Origin: Didymella arachidicola
Taxonomy: Eukaryota > Ascomycota > Dothideomycetes > Pleosporales > Didymellaceae
Length of the DNA stretch: 64,000 bases
Direction: 5' to 3'
NCBI GenBank assembly: GCA_016630955.3
Contig: CM049985.1
Span: 496,001-560,000 of the forward strand
Shown here: positions 53,451 through 64,000 of the stretch, piece after piece
How positions within the stretch are numbered: position 1 is the first letter of the stretch
How the letters are laid out: every line of letters begins with the position of its first letter
Notes under the pieces: generated by a model
Seen by the model: the letters and a program-made list of their open reading frames with translations, nothing else
Databases searched by the model: none
What the model was told of the DNA's origin: nothing
Position numbers and translations under genes: made by a program

Positions 53451-54686
53451 TCAACGCAGTCCTCTATCCCCGTCCTCCATTGTCCTTCCCTCATCTATCC
53501 ATGCCTTGAACTCTCTAACATCTCCCATCCATATATACTGTGTACATATCTCCTGAATGTCGTAGTACAAAGTGTACTCTCTATTTGGATACACATCCAC
53601 GAAGCCCTTTTGTATCAGATTCTTGACAAAGAGCAGAAGTAGCCGCACTGCCCACATCTGTGCATCCCGCCCATAGCCAAAGTAGGTATTAACACCAATG
53701 TCTATTTGTGGCGGAGGTTCTGATGTAGGGCCTGGTGGTTGACGAGCGTATTCGATGATGCGGAGAGCGTGCTGGACGAAAGAAAGGACTATCGATTTGG
53801 GGTCGATGCCGTGCGTAGAAAGCTTGAGATCGGTGATTAAGGTAGTGAGGAAGTCGAGAGTGGTGATTGTAAGCGGCAAGTGCGTGAGCTGGTGGACGGC
53901 CAGATTTGGATCAGATACCAAAGTCAGCGAGATCGACTCCTTCCACTTCAAACCCAAAGGCGTTGAAGCAGACTTCTTGTCGGTCAGATCCAGGTAATCT
54001 AGATTGAAAGCGCCTGGGCTTCCCACCGGGCTGGCATCGGGCGAACCAGGATCCATGTCTGTGACCTTGGATGGTACGGTGAGACCCGGAGGTGGTACCG
54101 GCGCAGTTCCTGCATCGTAGATGCCACCCTCTTCAAGCATGCGTATAAACGGGCGTATGTCGATAGCCTTGGGCGGGAAGCGCGTCTTGTACAGCATCCG
54201 CGGTGTCGCGGTTCCGAGAGCCTCGCCCCCATACTTGAGCATCTCTTTGATCATCTCGAGTCGGGCAGCAGCAATGTCGCGGTATGATAATGTGCCCTTG
54301 CCGAAGTCTTCCTCTTCGCTGACATTGGAGGTTGGCTGGTACCCTTGAGTGTCTACGTGCAGCAGTAGAATAGCATCGATCCAGTGCGACAGGAATGGGT
54401 TGGCGGGGATGGGTGTATCGACATTGAGCTTCCACAGCCGGTACTCGCTCCTAAGAAGTGCAGCCAGGGCCGTCCAGCTTGGCTCTGTCTGCACCTTGAC
54501 TTCGAGGTCGTCAATCGCAGCCTTGACGCGCATGCTCTTGTTGAAGGCGCCACCGGGGCCGTCTTCATTCAGCATAGAAATATGGTCGACTTCCTGCAGG
54601 ACTTGGTCGTTTTGGCGGATGAGGTCGCTCAGGCATTGGAGTTCGAGATTTGCAAGCTCTTGCGCGAGCTTGGAGGGGCCGCTCAT
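53451..54686 (-). CDS. CCR4-NOT complex subunit 11 (CNOT11)-like
   Basis: Intronless 411-aa frame with ATG at 54686 (MSGPSKLAQELANLELQCLS). The N-terminal half is helical and contains IPANPFLSHWIDAILL, similar to the NPF.. segment of CNOT11. The middle is Pro/Ser-rich. The C-terminal domain runs LTHLPLTITTLDFLTTLI, IDPKSIVLSFVQHALRIIEY, MWAVRLLLLFVKNLIQKGFV, EICTQYIWMGDVREFKAW. This order parallels the CNOT11 C-terminal domain, where helices corresponding to RLVRLLCVFLQNLI and the IQAFC-EFSRIREA motif appear. CNOT11 binds the N-terminal part of NOT1 and belongs to the deadenylase complex. Assignment is by remembered motif pattern, so it stays a likely call. Confidence 0.7.
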   Translation of the reverse strand: MSGPSKLAQELANLELQCLSDLIRQNDQVLQEVDHISMLNEDGPGGAFNKSMRVKAAIDDLEVKVQTEPSWTALAALLRSEYRLWKLNVDTPIPANPFLSHWIDAILLLHVDTQGYQPTSNVSEEEDFGKGTLSYRDIAAARLEMIKEMLKYGGEALGTATPRMLYKTRFPPKAIDIRPFIRMLEEGGIYDAGTAPVPPPGLTVPSKVTDMDPGSPDASPVGSPGAFNLDYLDLTDKKSASTPLGLKWKESISLTLVSDPNLAVHQLTHLPLTITTLDFLTTLITDLKLSTHGIDPKSIVLSFVQHALRIIEYARQPPGPTSEPPPQIDIGVNTYFGYGRDAQMWAVRLLLLFVKNLIQKGFVDVYPNREYTLYYDIQEICTQYIWMGDVREFKAWIDEGRTMEDGDRGLR

Positions 54687-55305
54687 CGTTCACGATTGCG
54701 GTGTCGCGTCGCGCGACTCAAGGGACAGTCGTTGCGGGCGGGAATGATGTTTGGCTTCGCGGAAGCCATGTGTGCGGGAAGGTGCAGCTGGGTGTCACGG
54801 TCGAGGGTGGAGTCACGGACGATTGGAAGCTGGGTAGAATGCGCTCGCTCGCCAAGCGTCGCGCCTACGTGGACGCCTGCCTCACTCTCCGTGCTCAGGC
54901 GCGCTTACCTTTCAGAGCTCGTGCAAACAAGACATGTCGCAGTTGTTCATAGGCGTGGATAATCAAACATGCGCGGGAATCACCAGAGCAATAAAAGGTC
55001 AAAGATGTGACGTGAAGTGATTATTTCATTAGACTACTATTCGCCCCCATTGCCGTCGTAAATGCTCAATGCGCGTCCGACCTATCAACCAAGACACCAT
55101 CAAACAAGCAAGGACTCGAACAAGTAAATAAAGCTAAGCCACCACCTGCCAGCATTACCATTCGGAAGTCGGCAGAGAAGCGAAGCCATGACGTCGGCGT
55201 AAAGAAAAGGGTTGGGTATCGTGGGTGGACAATGCCGAGGCGCAGCTCAATCAACCTTGTCGATCAAGTTTGTTTGCCGGCTGAAACGTGGTTCCGGTGT
55301 GACCG
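54687..55305. other. Intergenic interval, no gene seen
   Basis: About 0.6 kb holding the CNOT11-like gene promoter and the 3' flank of PMP3. Nothing recognised. Confidence 0.5.
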
Positions 55306-55532
55306 CTAAAACTTCAGGATGATGTACAGAGCGTGGATGATACCCTAATCTTGTTAGCATACCGTGTGATCAATGAGGTGGAATGGGAAATGCTTACGGG
55401 AATGTAACCCAGGATGGTCAGCAGGATGTTGATGAAGAAATCGGCATTGCAGCCACGCTCCAGGAAGACACCGAGAGGAGGGAGGAAGATGGCAAGGATG
55501 ATCTTGCAGATGTCGGAAGCGGTGAAAGGCAT
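55306..55532 (-). CDS. pmp3: Plasma membrane proteolipid 3 (Pmp3/UPF0057)
   Basis: Two exons, 55532-55398 and 55344-55306, with a 53-nt GTAAGC..TTAG intron; 57 aa, the family's usual size. The sequence starts MPFTASDICKIILAIFLPPL and continues GVFLERGCNADFFINILLTI, then LGYIPGIIHALYIILKF after splicing. It has the two hydrophobic segments of Pmp3, flanking the conserved ERGCNADFFIN loop. Pmp3 is a small plasma-membrane protein influencing membrane potential and salt tolerance in yeast. The last 12 residues depend on the intron; without splicing the C-terminal membrane segment is lost. The frame is open 5' of this ATG, but family length fixes the start. Confidence 0.96.
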
Positions 55533-56747
55533 GTTATTGGTATGGTGGTTCTTTCGAGAAAGTGCAGTGGTGTACTTGTAGACGTGGCTTGCGTGGAGCT
55601 TAAGACAGGTCGGTATGAGTGGATTGTAATGTCTTGCAAACAACGGCGACGCTCAGGCTTATGTATTGGCAGGAATGTCGCCGGTAGGTGACGGAAAGTG
55701 TCATGCTGGCCTGCTACGTCATCTCCCTGATCGAGAGGGCAGGGATCGCAACCTTGCGCCAGCCTTCCTGCAAACGCCACACTTTCCCAAATCAAGCTCC
55801 TGTCTGGACCTCAAACCGGCCTGTTTTACCAAGTTTTAGAGCTCTCAAGCCACACAATCTCGGCTTCCAAGATGCTGCGGTGGGGGAAGGCGTGCGTCAC
55901 ACGCAAGAATTGACGAACGTCAAGAGGCTCAGATGGTCTTCGAATGCTGCCAAGAGCCGTGAAGACCAACGGTTCGATTCAGCGCCACACTGACGCCACA
56001 GCGACACGCGCCGAACAGCCCATGATGCTCCTCATCATCGCGAACCGCTTGATGTCAAGCCGCTGTGGCAGATTTGCTAAATTAGGCGACGCATGTGGCT
56101 AGGTAGACTTGCCATCTGCGGCTGGTGGAGATGAGGCTGCATGCCGGATACCCGTTTGTAGCGCGCGGACAGTACCCGCAGACGGTGTTTTCGTGATGCA
56201 TGACCTCACCGTCTTTTCCTGCATATCATTCGCAGGTTTCTCGACGGGACATAACTTTGTCACCTGTTTAGACTTTGTTTGTGAGCTCCGACTGGGAGGC
56301 CATCTAAACCAGCCACAAGATTTGCATTAAGCATTCGTAGGGCTAATGAATCTGTACTTATGACGTGCGAATTATCTCACATGTTAGCCAAGACGAAGAG
56401 AATGTGCCGAGTGCCGCTGTCGAATGTCTTCGGTGTGTTTTAATCAAACTCACATCGCTAAGCTACCTTCATTGTACCTTTGGCGAGCTCTTATGCTTCG
56501 ATGAACATATTTACAGCACCTAAGAAAGCACCAGCCGGATAATAACAATACCGAGGTATGATGTCCCATTAGAGTAAACGTAACAAATTGCCTGGTGCAG
56601 CACCAGAGGCAAGGTCAAAGTCGAGAAGACAATGAAAAAATCTGCCATCCAATTTCATTCAACCTCCTCGATAACATAAGAAAAGGGTATATCATAACAT
56701 CCACCAACCATCCCCTCACAAAGCAGATCCCTCAGCCTAGTAAGCCC
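55533..56747. other. Intergenic interval, no gene seen
   Basis: About 1.2 kb between PMP3 and the next minus-strand gene. No open frame of convincing composition. It probably holds the PMP3 promoter and the 3' flank of its neighbour. Confidence 0.5.
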
Positions 56748-57331
56748 CTACTGCGGCGCCTGCTTCTGCAAATCCGCCTCCACCCCCCTCTGCCTCGCCT
56801 TCCCATCATCATGCTGCCTCTGCGCCTCAGCCCTCTGCGCCTCATTCCCCGTCAACCCCGCCACCGCCCCCCCAATCGCCCCCCCAATGCGATCCTGCAC
56901 CCCTTTCCCAAGATCAGACAACTGGCCCTGCGCCTCCTGGCCCTTGCCCTCCTGGTTCTGGCGAATGCCCTCCTGCTTGAGGCCCTCGGCGCCGACGAAC
57001 CCGCCAATCGACTCTTTCAGCGCGCCGACGTTCTGGTTCCAGCTGCCGGCGCTGCGGTTCGGGTCGTCTTTCGCGATGCCGCCCGAGGCGGTGGTGGTGA
57101 AGGGGCCGGCCTTTGCGGTGGCGTGTGAGAGGTCTTTCTCGGCGGCGGCTTCGGTCTTGCGGTTTTCGCCTTGTGCCTGCGGGGATCAGAGAGCGTTTGC
57201 ATGGTGGAAGGGAAGGGACGTACCTTGTCTGCTGTGCTGCCGGTCAAGGAGCCGAGAGCGCTTTGGACGGCGCCGGTGGCCTGGTCGAGGTACGACTGAG
57301 CGGTGGAAGTCTGGTCCTTGTTGGTCGACAT
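56748..57331 (-). CDS. Small hydrophilic Gly/Gln/Ala-rich protein (Hmp1/CsbD-like annotation)
   Basis: Two exons, 57331-57224 and 57176-56748, with a 47-nt GTACGT..GCAG intron; 178 aa. Exon 1 gives MSTNKDQTSTAQSYLDQATG then AVQSALGSLTGSTADK. Exon 2 continues AQGENRKTEAAAEKDLSHAT, GGIAKDDPNRSAGSWNQNVG, ALKESIGGFVGAEGLKQEGI and a Gln/Glu/Gly-rich tail. Fungal relatives with this N-terminus and the SAGSWNQNVGALKESIG motif are commonly annotated as mismatched base pair and cruciform DNA recognition protein (Hmp1-like); CsbD-like stress proteins look similar. The biochemical role is poorly established. The highly hydrophilic repetitive composition resembles hydrophilins induced by desiccation or stress. 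Confidence 0.82.
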
Positions 57332-57999
57332 GGCTGCTTTTGTGTGTTTGGTAGGATGATAAGATGAAGGTACGATATCGCTTGCGAGATCTGGTCTTGA
57401 TGTGAGCAGGTAAGCGGAGGGTCTGTCGCGGTTTATATGCGTCTGTTTACGGACCCTTCTGTCGCAAGCTTGCGGGATCGCGACATGTGAACGCGGGTCG
57501 GTGACGTCACATCCCACATGGTTTCGGGCAACCACGAGAGCTCGCGATCTGGCCACTGGACAAGCCCTACACACGACCACGCAGCGACCAGGCAGAATCC
57601 TTGACATCTGATGATTTGATGGAGGTGGCGCTGTCAAATAAACTTGTTTGCTACCCCGAGTATCCACAATACGCGATTGTTTCCGTGCAGTGGACGGATG
57701 TCAGGCATTGGCTGCACGGTATGATGCAATGGATGTAGTTGTTTCGATGTGTGTCAGAGACACTGAACAGGGTGTATATATTGTTTTGGTAACATGAATA
57801 CCTTCTCAGGTGTGAAGGAGTGTGCGTCAACATAAGGAGAATGTGACTAATGAAAATGCCCTAGAAGCCAGCCCGTACAGTAACGTCTGCGGGCAAACAG
57901 ACGTCTGCAGGCATGCAACTTCGTGAGGATGAATCCTCTGATGGATGGGAGAGTCCATGAGCGACTCTCAGGGGGGAGCGCGACAAGATTGTCAATCGC
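57332..57999. other. Intergenic interval, no gene seen
   Basis: About 0.67 kb. It holds the promoter of the small hydrophilic protein gene and the 3' flank of the dioxygenase gene. No further feature recognised. Confidence 0.5.
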
Positions 58000-59436
58000 C
58001 TACCAGTGGCAGATACCGCCTTCACTGTCGTCGACGCTCCAGGTGCCTGCAAGGCCGACGACTTCGACAGCGCCGTCGAAGCTTTCCTTGACTTTGCCGA
58101 GCCTTGCAACGCCAGCGTCACCTGGACCATTTCCGAGCAAACGGCGGGCCCAAGCATCGATGGCAGGCTCGCCAGTCTCGTCGCGTGCTTGCTTGAGGAA
58201 GGGAATGAGGGCAGTACCACCTGTACCGCGCAGCGACTTACTGCCACTACGCTGAACAGTGTTCGCCAGGTTGACTGGCTGCGGCTGATTCATAGCCTGT
58301 TTGGGTGTCACATTTTTGGTCTCGCGGGATTTGATGATGATGTAGCGTGACACAAGCTGAATGTGTTTGTCACGGAGCGTGCGCAGCATAGCCAAGCACG
58401 CATCGTACGCGGTTGTCAGAGCGCAGTCGTTGCGGTTCGTCGCGACAAAGCTCCGGATGTTGGCCACGCGCTCGACAGCCTCGAGGAACCTCCGGTGCGG
58501 GCCAGGCATGTAGTTGCGCATTTCGGTAATGAAGTTGTTGTTCGGTGCACCGACAGCTCCTCCCTCTGTTGCTTTGTTACCAGTTGGGCGGTGTTCAACA
58601 CCAAGAACGATGTCGAAGAACTGGATGACCGAACTCTGTGCGTTACTACCACCGCCGAGTTGGACGTAAGGCTGCTGTCCGGATCCATCGTCAAACTTCA
58701 CCCCATTTGGAAGACCAGCATCTGCCATGTTCTTGCTACCTGCGAGGAAAGGCCGGATGCGGTGGTAGAAAACATGAGGGTCGCAACTCTCGTACATGCG
58801 CTCTAACAGAACACCAATCTCGTCTAGCCGTTCAGCAAATGTGCGAAGGCATTCTGCAACAATGGCAATATCGTTGTGCCGAGCAGCTGCAATAGCATCG
58901 ATCATCATGGGGATGATGGGTCCGGCACGTGCTTCGATCGCCACTGACACTAGGTAGAACCATGATTCGTCCAGCGAGCCGGTAAAGGTCATTTGTGTTG
59001 CCAAGTTATCCAGGGTATCGGCTGGCTCGTTGCTGAACAGGGGTCGCCAGTTCCACAAGCAGACGCCTGCGTATGTGGCCACAGCAGGCATCTCGAGGTG
59101 CCTGCATGTCTCCAGAAACGGGATCGAGATAGAAGGTGGTACAACTTCAGCTGGCCTATCACCACCCCAGACATACGCGTGAGCGAAAAATCCCAGGATC
59201 GAATACGCTCGCTGCCATTCAGCCTGGGTAAGCAGAAGATCGGTAGACAATACAGGGAGAGCGTCGACTACTTTTCGAAGGCGCTTAGTAAGGATCAGAC
59301 CTTGGAGGTTGCGTGCGATAGTCTCCCAAGGCTGATAGTATGCATCTGGAAGGACGTCGAGTGGTACCTCTGTTGGCAAGAATCCGTTCTGCGGGGAGAC
59401 ATCATAGTCGCTCAATCGGGGGAGTGGTGGAAGCAT
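58000..59436 (-). CDS. bna2: Indoleamine 2,3-dioxygenase family protein (tryptophan catabolism)
   Basis: Intronless 478-aa frame. I start at the ATG at 59436 (MLPPLPRLSDYDVSPQNGFL), which matches the start of relatives; the frame is open upstream without ATG. Family landmarks: QLGGGSNAQSSVIQFFDIVL, NYMPGPHRRFLEAVE, and DKHIQLVSRYI, whose His (about residue 358) corresponds to the haem-ligating His346 of human IDO1 (YHLQIVTKYI). GTGGTALIPFLKQARDET corresponds to the substrate-loop GTGGT. The enzyme opens the indole ring of tryptophan to N-formylkynurenine, the first step of the kynurenine route to NAD. Filamentous fungi often have several IDO paralogues, so the bna2 symbol marks the family only. 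A hydrophilic C-terminal extension of about 40 residues (from DAWARRLLGNG) follows the core. Confidence 0.93.
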   Translation of the reverse strand: MLPPLPRLSDYDVSPQNGFLPTEVPLDVLPDAYYQPWETIARNLQGLILTKRLRKVVDALPVLSTDLLLTQAEWQRAYSILGFFAHAYVWGGDRPAEVVPPSISIPFLETCRHLEMPAVATYAGVCLWNWRPLFSNEPADTLDNLATQMTFTGSLDESWFYLVSVAIEARAGPIIPMMIDAIAAARHNDIAIVAECLRTFAERLDEIGVLLERMYESCDPHVFYHRIRPFLAGSKNMADAGLPNGVKFDDGSGQQPYVQLGGGSNAQSSVIQFFDIVLGVEHRPTGNKATEGGAVGAPNNNFITEMRNYMPGPHRRFLEAVERVANIRSFVATNRNDCALTTAYDACLAMLRTLRDKHIQLVSRYIIIKSRETKNVTPKQAMNQPQPVNLANTVQRSGSKSLRGTGGTALIPFLKQARDETGEPAIDAWARRLLGNGPGDAGVARLGKVKESFDGAVEVVGLAGTWSVDDSEGGICHW

Positions 59437-60830
59437 TTCGAAGTTCGAGTTCTGTGGGAACAAAGTAGAGGACTGGCGCGATATTTGAGTATAGGGACCA
59501 CGGATAGGCGCGGGTACCCTGGTGTAGCGCCCGCTGCTTTGCTAAGCAAGCTGCAACCTGTACCGAAACCAGTCGCTTGAGGGTGGAGAGGACGACCTCG
59601 GTGGGCGATTGAGAAAGGGCAGCCCTTGGCCGCACGGCGGATTCCGACAGCGATCGGTGAAGGTTGGATTTATGTTTCCGTAGGGAGGTGATAGGGATCG
59701 CTGCGGGAGGACCGGATCGACCTGAATATATTGCGCGGGATGAAAGGAGAGCGCTGAGGCGTGTGGGGAACGACTGAAGCGGAGCGCACTGTACCACGGT
59801 TTTAGGTGTATTCTTAGTTCGGCTCTAGGTGGGAGTCCGGAGGCAACAAACGCTTCGAGGCAATTGCGACCTAAAGCTTACTCGCGCATGAAACTCGATG
59901 GCAAATAGATGCACACGTGCAAATGCTCGTTGCACACTCTCACTCTTACAGGGCCATCCGCGGCCGATGGACAGGAAAACCCTTCACATGTGTGTAATCA
60001 GCCCTCGGACAATCGACCGATGCGAAGGCTGCAAAGGCGTCAGAGATCACTCGATTTGTGATGGCGAGACAGTCCGAAATCTAGAGCAACATTAGCAATC
60101 TTATTACTTAGCGAGGACCAGACAGTCTATGATTCCAACGTTTACAAGTGGAAACCAACGGGCGTCGGCGAGACAGTCGCGCTAGCATCAGTCTTGCATA
60201 AGGCTCCCGCTTGCCAGGGTCCCGAAGTCGCACCTGCGGGCACTCTTGGCGTGGAGGTTGAGAGCTACAGATGCAAAATACGATGCTCAGCACATGAAGT
60301 TTGGATTGTCTGGTCGTTGAGAGCAGTTGTATGGCTGAGCCTCACAAATGCAATCATCTGCGCGGGTTGCAAGAGTAAGGGTGTCTCGTTAAGAAAGGCC
60401 CAGCTCCTTCCGGCCAGCCCATTCGCCCGTGCGCTACATTTCACGCTAGAACATCCACACAATCCTCCAGGTTGCAGATCAGGCACACAAGCACATAAGC
60501 CCCAAAGTTCAAGGGTGGAGAGACATGCGACCAACACGTCGCAATGTAATATCCTTTGTCAGTTTCATAGAGCCGTCACCTCATCACTATATCCACCTAT
60601 CCAACAGTCATCAGTCGTTCTTCCGCTTGAAGGTAAAGCCACAGCTTTTCTGGGTATAAACATCTACAACGAATGCCCGCGAGAAGAAATACACAACAAG
60701 CTCTGCAATGTGCGGAGCTGACCTGTTTGCTCCAACCTCAAACCCGGTATTAAATAGTTGTAAGTCGTCATGATATGCTAACATAGCTGGCTGGTGCCAT
60801 TGGTATAGCACTGTTCCGAGTTCATAACAG
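59437..60830. other. Intergenic interval, no gene seen
   Basis: About 1.4 kb between the dioxygenase start and the predicted kinase stop. If the last kinase intron is not removed, the kinase frame runs on to 60611. No other gene is recognised. Confidence 0.45.
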
Positions 60831-63800
60831 CTAGCGCGTTTTCTGCTTGACCATGTCAGCTCGCTGTATCGCGATTGTTGATCAAGTTGACTTACAAGAC
60901 TGGCGATAGCCGCCGCCGAGGCAAGATCAGGCTTGCCAGATACACTACGCTGAGCAACTCGTGGAAGATTGCTTGCAGCAGGGGCAGGGGCTGGGGCCCC
61001 GTTTGCTGATCGTTTGACTCCTGTTCCTCCGGGACCGGGTGGACCGCTGACCGTCGAGTGGCGTCGAGGGACGTTCGCCTTGACTGGGGAACCGCTGGGT
61101 GCCCGTTGACTGCTGTTGGCAGGGGCGCCGTTCTTTGGTGGCTCCGGTAGGGGTCGCACACGGGCCTGTGGGGTCGGGGCAACTGGTGCCCTTTTGGCAG
61201 GGGATGCGGTGCTCGCGGGCGCCATGGGTCGTCGTCCAGCGAATCTGCGAGCGCCAGTAATGAAGTCGTGCTGCATTGCCTCATCTGGACGCATACGGCG
61301 TTCGGGATCCCAGCGGAGACAACGAGCGATGAAGTCCAGGAAGGCTTCGTCATCACACTTGAGAGCTTGCTGTAATGTCTTCGAGCTCGGCCTCCTACGG
61401 CGGCCCTTTGTAGAGACAGTGACTCTTGGCTTACCTAAGGAGTCGAAGAACAGCTTCTTCCTACTGCTCTTTTCGATGAGATGCTTCTCTGGAGGTCCAA
61501 AAATCTCCATGATACATGCAAGTTGCTCTTGTTCGTTCTCGCCCGGGAAGATGGGGTAGCCGGTAAGCAGTTCTGCCAAGATACAGCCCAGACTCCACAT
61601 GTCAATGGGCAGGCCGTAGCTCATGCCCAGGATGACTTCAGGCGATCGATAGAAACGCGACTGAATGTACGTGTACACTTTCTCGTTCTCAAAGCAGCTG
61701 GATCCGAAATCGATGACCTTGATCTCTGAGTGTAGAGGATGTGCAAGTAAGATGTTCTCAGGCTTCAAGTCGCAATGGATGACTCGTTGACTCTTCAGAA
61801 GTACCAAGGAGCTGAGCATCTGCTTGCAGAAACGGCGGATGAGGCGTGTCGAGAAGCCCTTGAACTCGTGTGCCTTGATGAACTCATACAAGTTCATACC
61901 AAGAAGCTCGGTGGATATGCATAGATGCCCACGGAAGTAGAAGCTTTGCGTAAAGTTGATCATGCTGTGCTTGTTATCAGGATCCTGGCATGTGCGTTAG
62001 CCGTGATAGCACTGACGCAGCCGCAGAGACTTACCCATTCGCGCAGCTTCTGAAGGATATTGACCTCGATGAGAGCCTGCTGGTGGAATCGCTTCTTGTT
62101 GCGAATAATCTTGATGGCCACAAGCCCCCCGGTCTTGTGGTCGACACAGCGCACCACCTGTCCGAAGCTGCCCTTACCGAGAAGGTCAACAACCTCATAC
62201 CGGTAAGCGAGGTGGTCGCCGAAGACTATGTTGTAGTCGCCGCGGTCGTCATCGTATCCAAAGTTTGCGGTTTGCGCATTGAGATCACCGACGTGCTTCT
62301 TTGCGTTCTTGGTGCCACAGAAATAGATCTCCTTGTAGTCGATGATTTCACCCCTCTCGAAAATGTTCAAGTTGACCATCTGCAGAGCTTGGGCGGCTGT
62401 GACACGTTCTTGGGGCACAGCTCGCTTGCGCAGAGCGTCGACATCGCGCGCCGCGTGCTCAAAGTCCTTGCGTTTGGATGCAAGCTTTTTCATCTCTTCA
62501 TCTGCCATCAAGTCGTCTCTGTCGAGATTTGGGTCCAAATTGCGAGCTCTGAGTACATTGGAGGAACTCTTAGATCCAAGCATGCGCTGCATGGAGGGCA
62601 ATATCGACGAGCTTGGTTTCGCAGCGGTTTGACCTGCAGGCGCCGCAGGATTTAAGGAAGATGTGCGAGAAGGAGCCGTCTTTGCGTCTTTACGTACCGC
62701 CGACGCATCCGAATCGTTTTCGCAGGGTATCGTTGCTGTCGACGGCTTTCTGCGGCCAAAGTCAAGTGATGGTCGCGTACGATGAGGGTTCGCAGTCGCA
62801 TCCGGGGTAGGGCTCGAGTTGATAGCACCACTCCAGGTCGCTGAGGCAGGCAGGCGGGGCGGTGGCATTTCGCCATGTTCGGGCGGCTGAGGAGCTGGCG
62901 CCTCAGCTTGCTGAGCTCCCTTGCGAGCCTGCTGATTTTGAGAAGGATGAGAAGCAGCTTTCGAGCCACTACGTCGCCATCCACCCAGACTCAGCTTGCG
63001 CCGCAGACCTGATGTGGTCGAGGAAGGCGTTTCTGGCTCAGTTGAGGTCGACGTTTGGGTGGAATCCATCGTGTTTGTCTTCTTCAACGGACGCTGGCCG
63101 GCAGTCTTCATGTTCTGCAACTCTACATCCTTTTCGTTGGATTGGAACTCGCCGCTTGGGCGTGACTGTAGACGAGCGAACTCGTTGCTTCCCTTCGGCA
63201 AAGAGTTTGATGAGAACGGCGTTGTGGCCTGTCGGCTGGGGTTGAGGGTCGGGATTGGCATTGCTGACAATCCACCATGTGACTTGTCTTTGGTCTCCTG
63301 ACTGCCACCACGCAGATTGATCGCAGAGCTGCTGCTACGAATGTGCTTACCAAAATCGTAGCCATTGTAGCCATTGCCAGAGAAGAAGCTTGTCTTGGAA
63401 GCCGTCATGGGTGTGCTTGGTGTTTTGGCCCCCCGCTTGGGAGGGGGCGTGATGGTCCGCTTGTTGGCATCCTTAGAGGGTGTTGAGAACGAAGAGATGC
63501 GATTGCTGACCGGCGTGTCGAGAGGCAACAGGTTCAGAGGCGGCAGTCGAATTGGCTGTAGGTCTTTCTTGCTCGAATGCTGCATCGTAGGTGTCCGATC
63601 TGTGTCCACGTTGGCACCAACAGTAAGCCCTCGCCGATGCCTAATCGAACCAGTACTTGAGTTCAGCTGCGGTGCCTCGTTGCTGACACGCTCAGCCCCA
63701 CGAGCTCCGTACGTGTGCTGGTTCGTAGGAGGTGGTTGGTTCGACATGGAAGATGGGGTGCTTGGCTTTGCCCCAGCAGTCGAGAAGGAGAAGGTCTGGC

Positions 63801-64000
63801 GGTCGGGGTCTTTTGGCGACTCGTATGCCTTGGGGATAGCAGGTACGGGCGGAACGTCTTCAGGGGCTTCTCCGGCAGAACTGTGGACGTTTCGTGGCTT
63901 CGCTGTAGGTAGTCTAGAGCTTTGCAGGTTCGCGTTAGTGCGCAGGGGTATTGAGGAACCGCCAACTTTTAAAGAGTTGATACTAGACGTGGATGACAAG
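60831..64000 (-). CDS. pom1: DYRK-family protein kinase, Pom1-like (5' end outside window)
   Basis: Exons: beyond 64000 to 62035, 61984-60896 and 60842-60831. Introns are 62034-61985 (50 nt, GTAAGT..CCAG) and 60895-60843 (53 nt, GTAAGT..GCAG); the last exon is only K-T-R-stop. About 650 disordered Ser/Pro-rich residues precede the kinase domain. DYRK features: YRYEVVDLLGKGSFGQVVRC (ATP loop), VAIKIIRNKKRF (Lys), HCDLKPENILL (catalytic Asp), VIDFGSSCF, activation loop YTYIQSRFYRSPE (YxY autophosphorylation), and GLPIDMWSLGCILAELLTG. A basic Pro-rich tail follows. Pom1/PomA kinases form polar cortical gradients controlling growth-site and division-plane selection. The frame is open at the window edge with no ATG, so the true start lies upstream. 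Confidence 0.93.

Noticed and set aside
60611..60830. Read-through C-terminus of the Pom1-like kinase
   Set aside because: A well-formed 53-nt intron removes it in the preferred model; mentioned as an alternative.
1..64000. CRISPR arrays, biosynthetic gene cluster, viral genes
   Set aside because: None seen: no regularly spaced repeats, no adjacent backbone/tailoring enzymes, and no viral proteins.

Overview
The window is nuclear DNA from a filamentous ascomycete (Pezizomycotina, probably Dothideomycetes). The signs are genes on both strands at moderate density, short introns of about 50-125 nt with GTAAGT-like donors, an intron-bearing tRNA, a HET-domain gene, a fungal 7-TM rhodopsin-like protein, indoleamine 2,3-dioxygenase, a Pom1-type DYRK kinase, and a nest of pogo/Fot1 transposons with RIP-like stop codons. 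The species cannot be named from sequence alone.

Layout. 1-9 kb: an LRR protein running off the left edge, ribosomal protein L5 and ARP2 in divergent arrangement, and a small Ser/Pro-rich conserved-looking protein. 9-13.8 kb: gene-poor, with one MITE relic and one coding-like fragment carrying stops. 13.8-16.2 kb: an unidentified four-exon gene and a rhodopsin-like membrane protein. 17.7-24 kb: the UPF1 helicase and a HAD-IIA (CECR5-like) phosphatase. 24-27 kb: gene-poor, with a 145-bp MITE present twice as a near-perfect inverted pair. 27.2-35.6 kb: a conserved-looking unknown protein and phosphoinositide phospholipase C. 35.6-39.4 kb: gene-poor. 39.45 kb: tRNA-Asp(GTC) with a 14-nt intron.

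39.8-50.2 kb is a transposon island. A pogo element (A) carries in its right terminal repeat a MITE (B, about 234 bp when emptied). That MITE holds a solo LTR (C) and three further pogo elements (D, E, F). A fifth pogo element (G) sits just downstream. A and E have open transposase frames; D, F and G are broken, mostly by TAG codons where tryptophan is expected, as RIP would produce.

50.9-64 kb, all on the minus strand: HET-domain protein, CNOT11-like CCR4-NOT subunit, Pmp3 proteolipid, a small hydrophilic Gly/Gln-rich protein, indoleamine 2,3-dioxygenase and the Pom1-like kinase (5' end outside the window). The host genes are mostly housekeeping functions (translation, NMD, deadenylation, actin nucleation, phosphoinositide signalling, tryptophan catabolism, polarity) and do not form one pathway. 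I found no secondary-metabolite cluster, CRISPR array or virus. The most unusual structures are the nested transposon stack and the inverted MITE pair.
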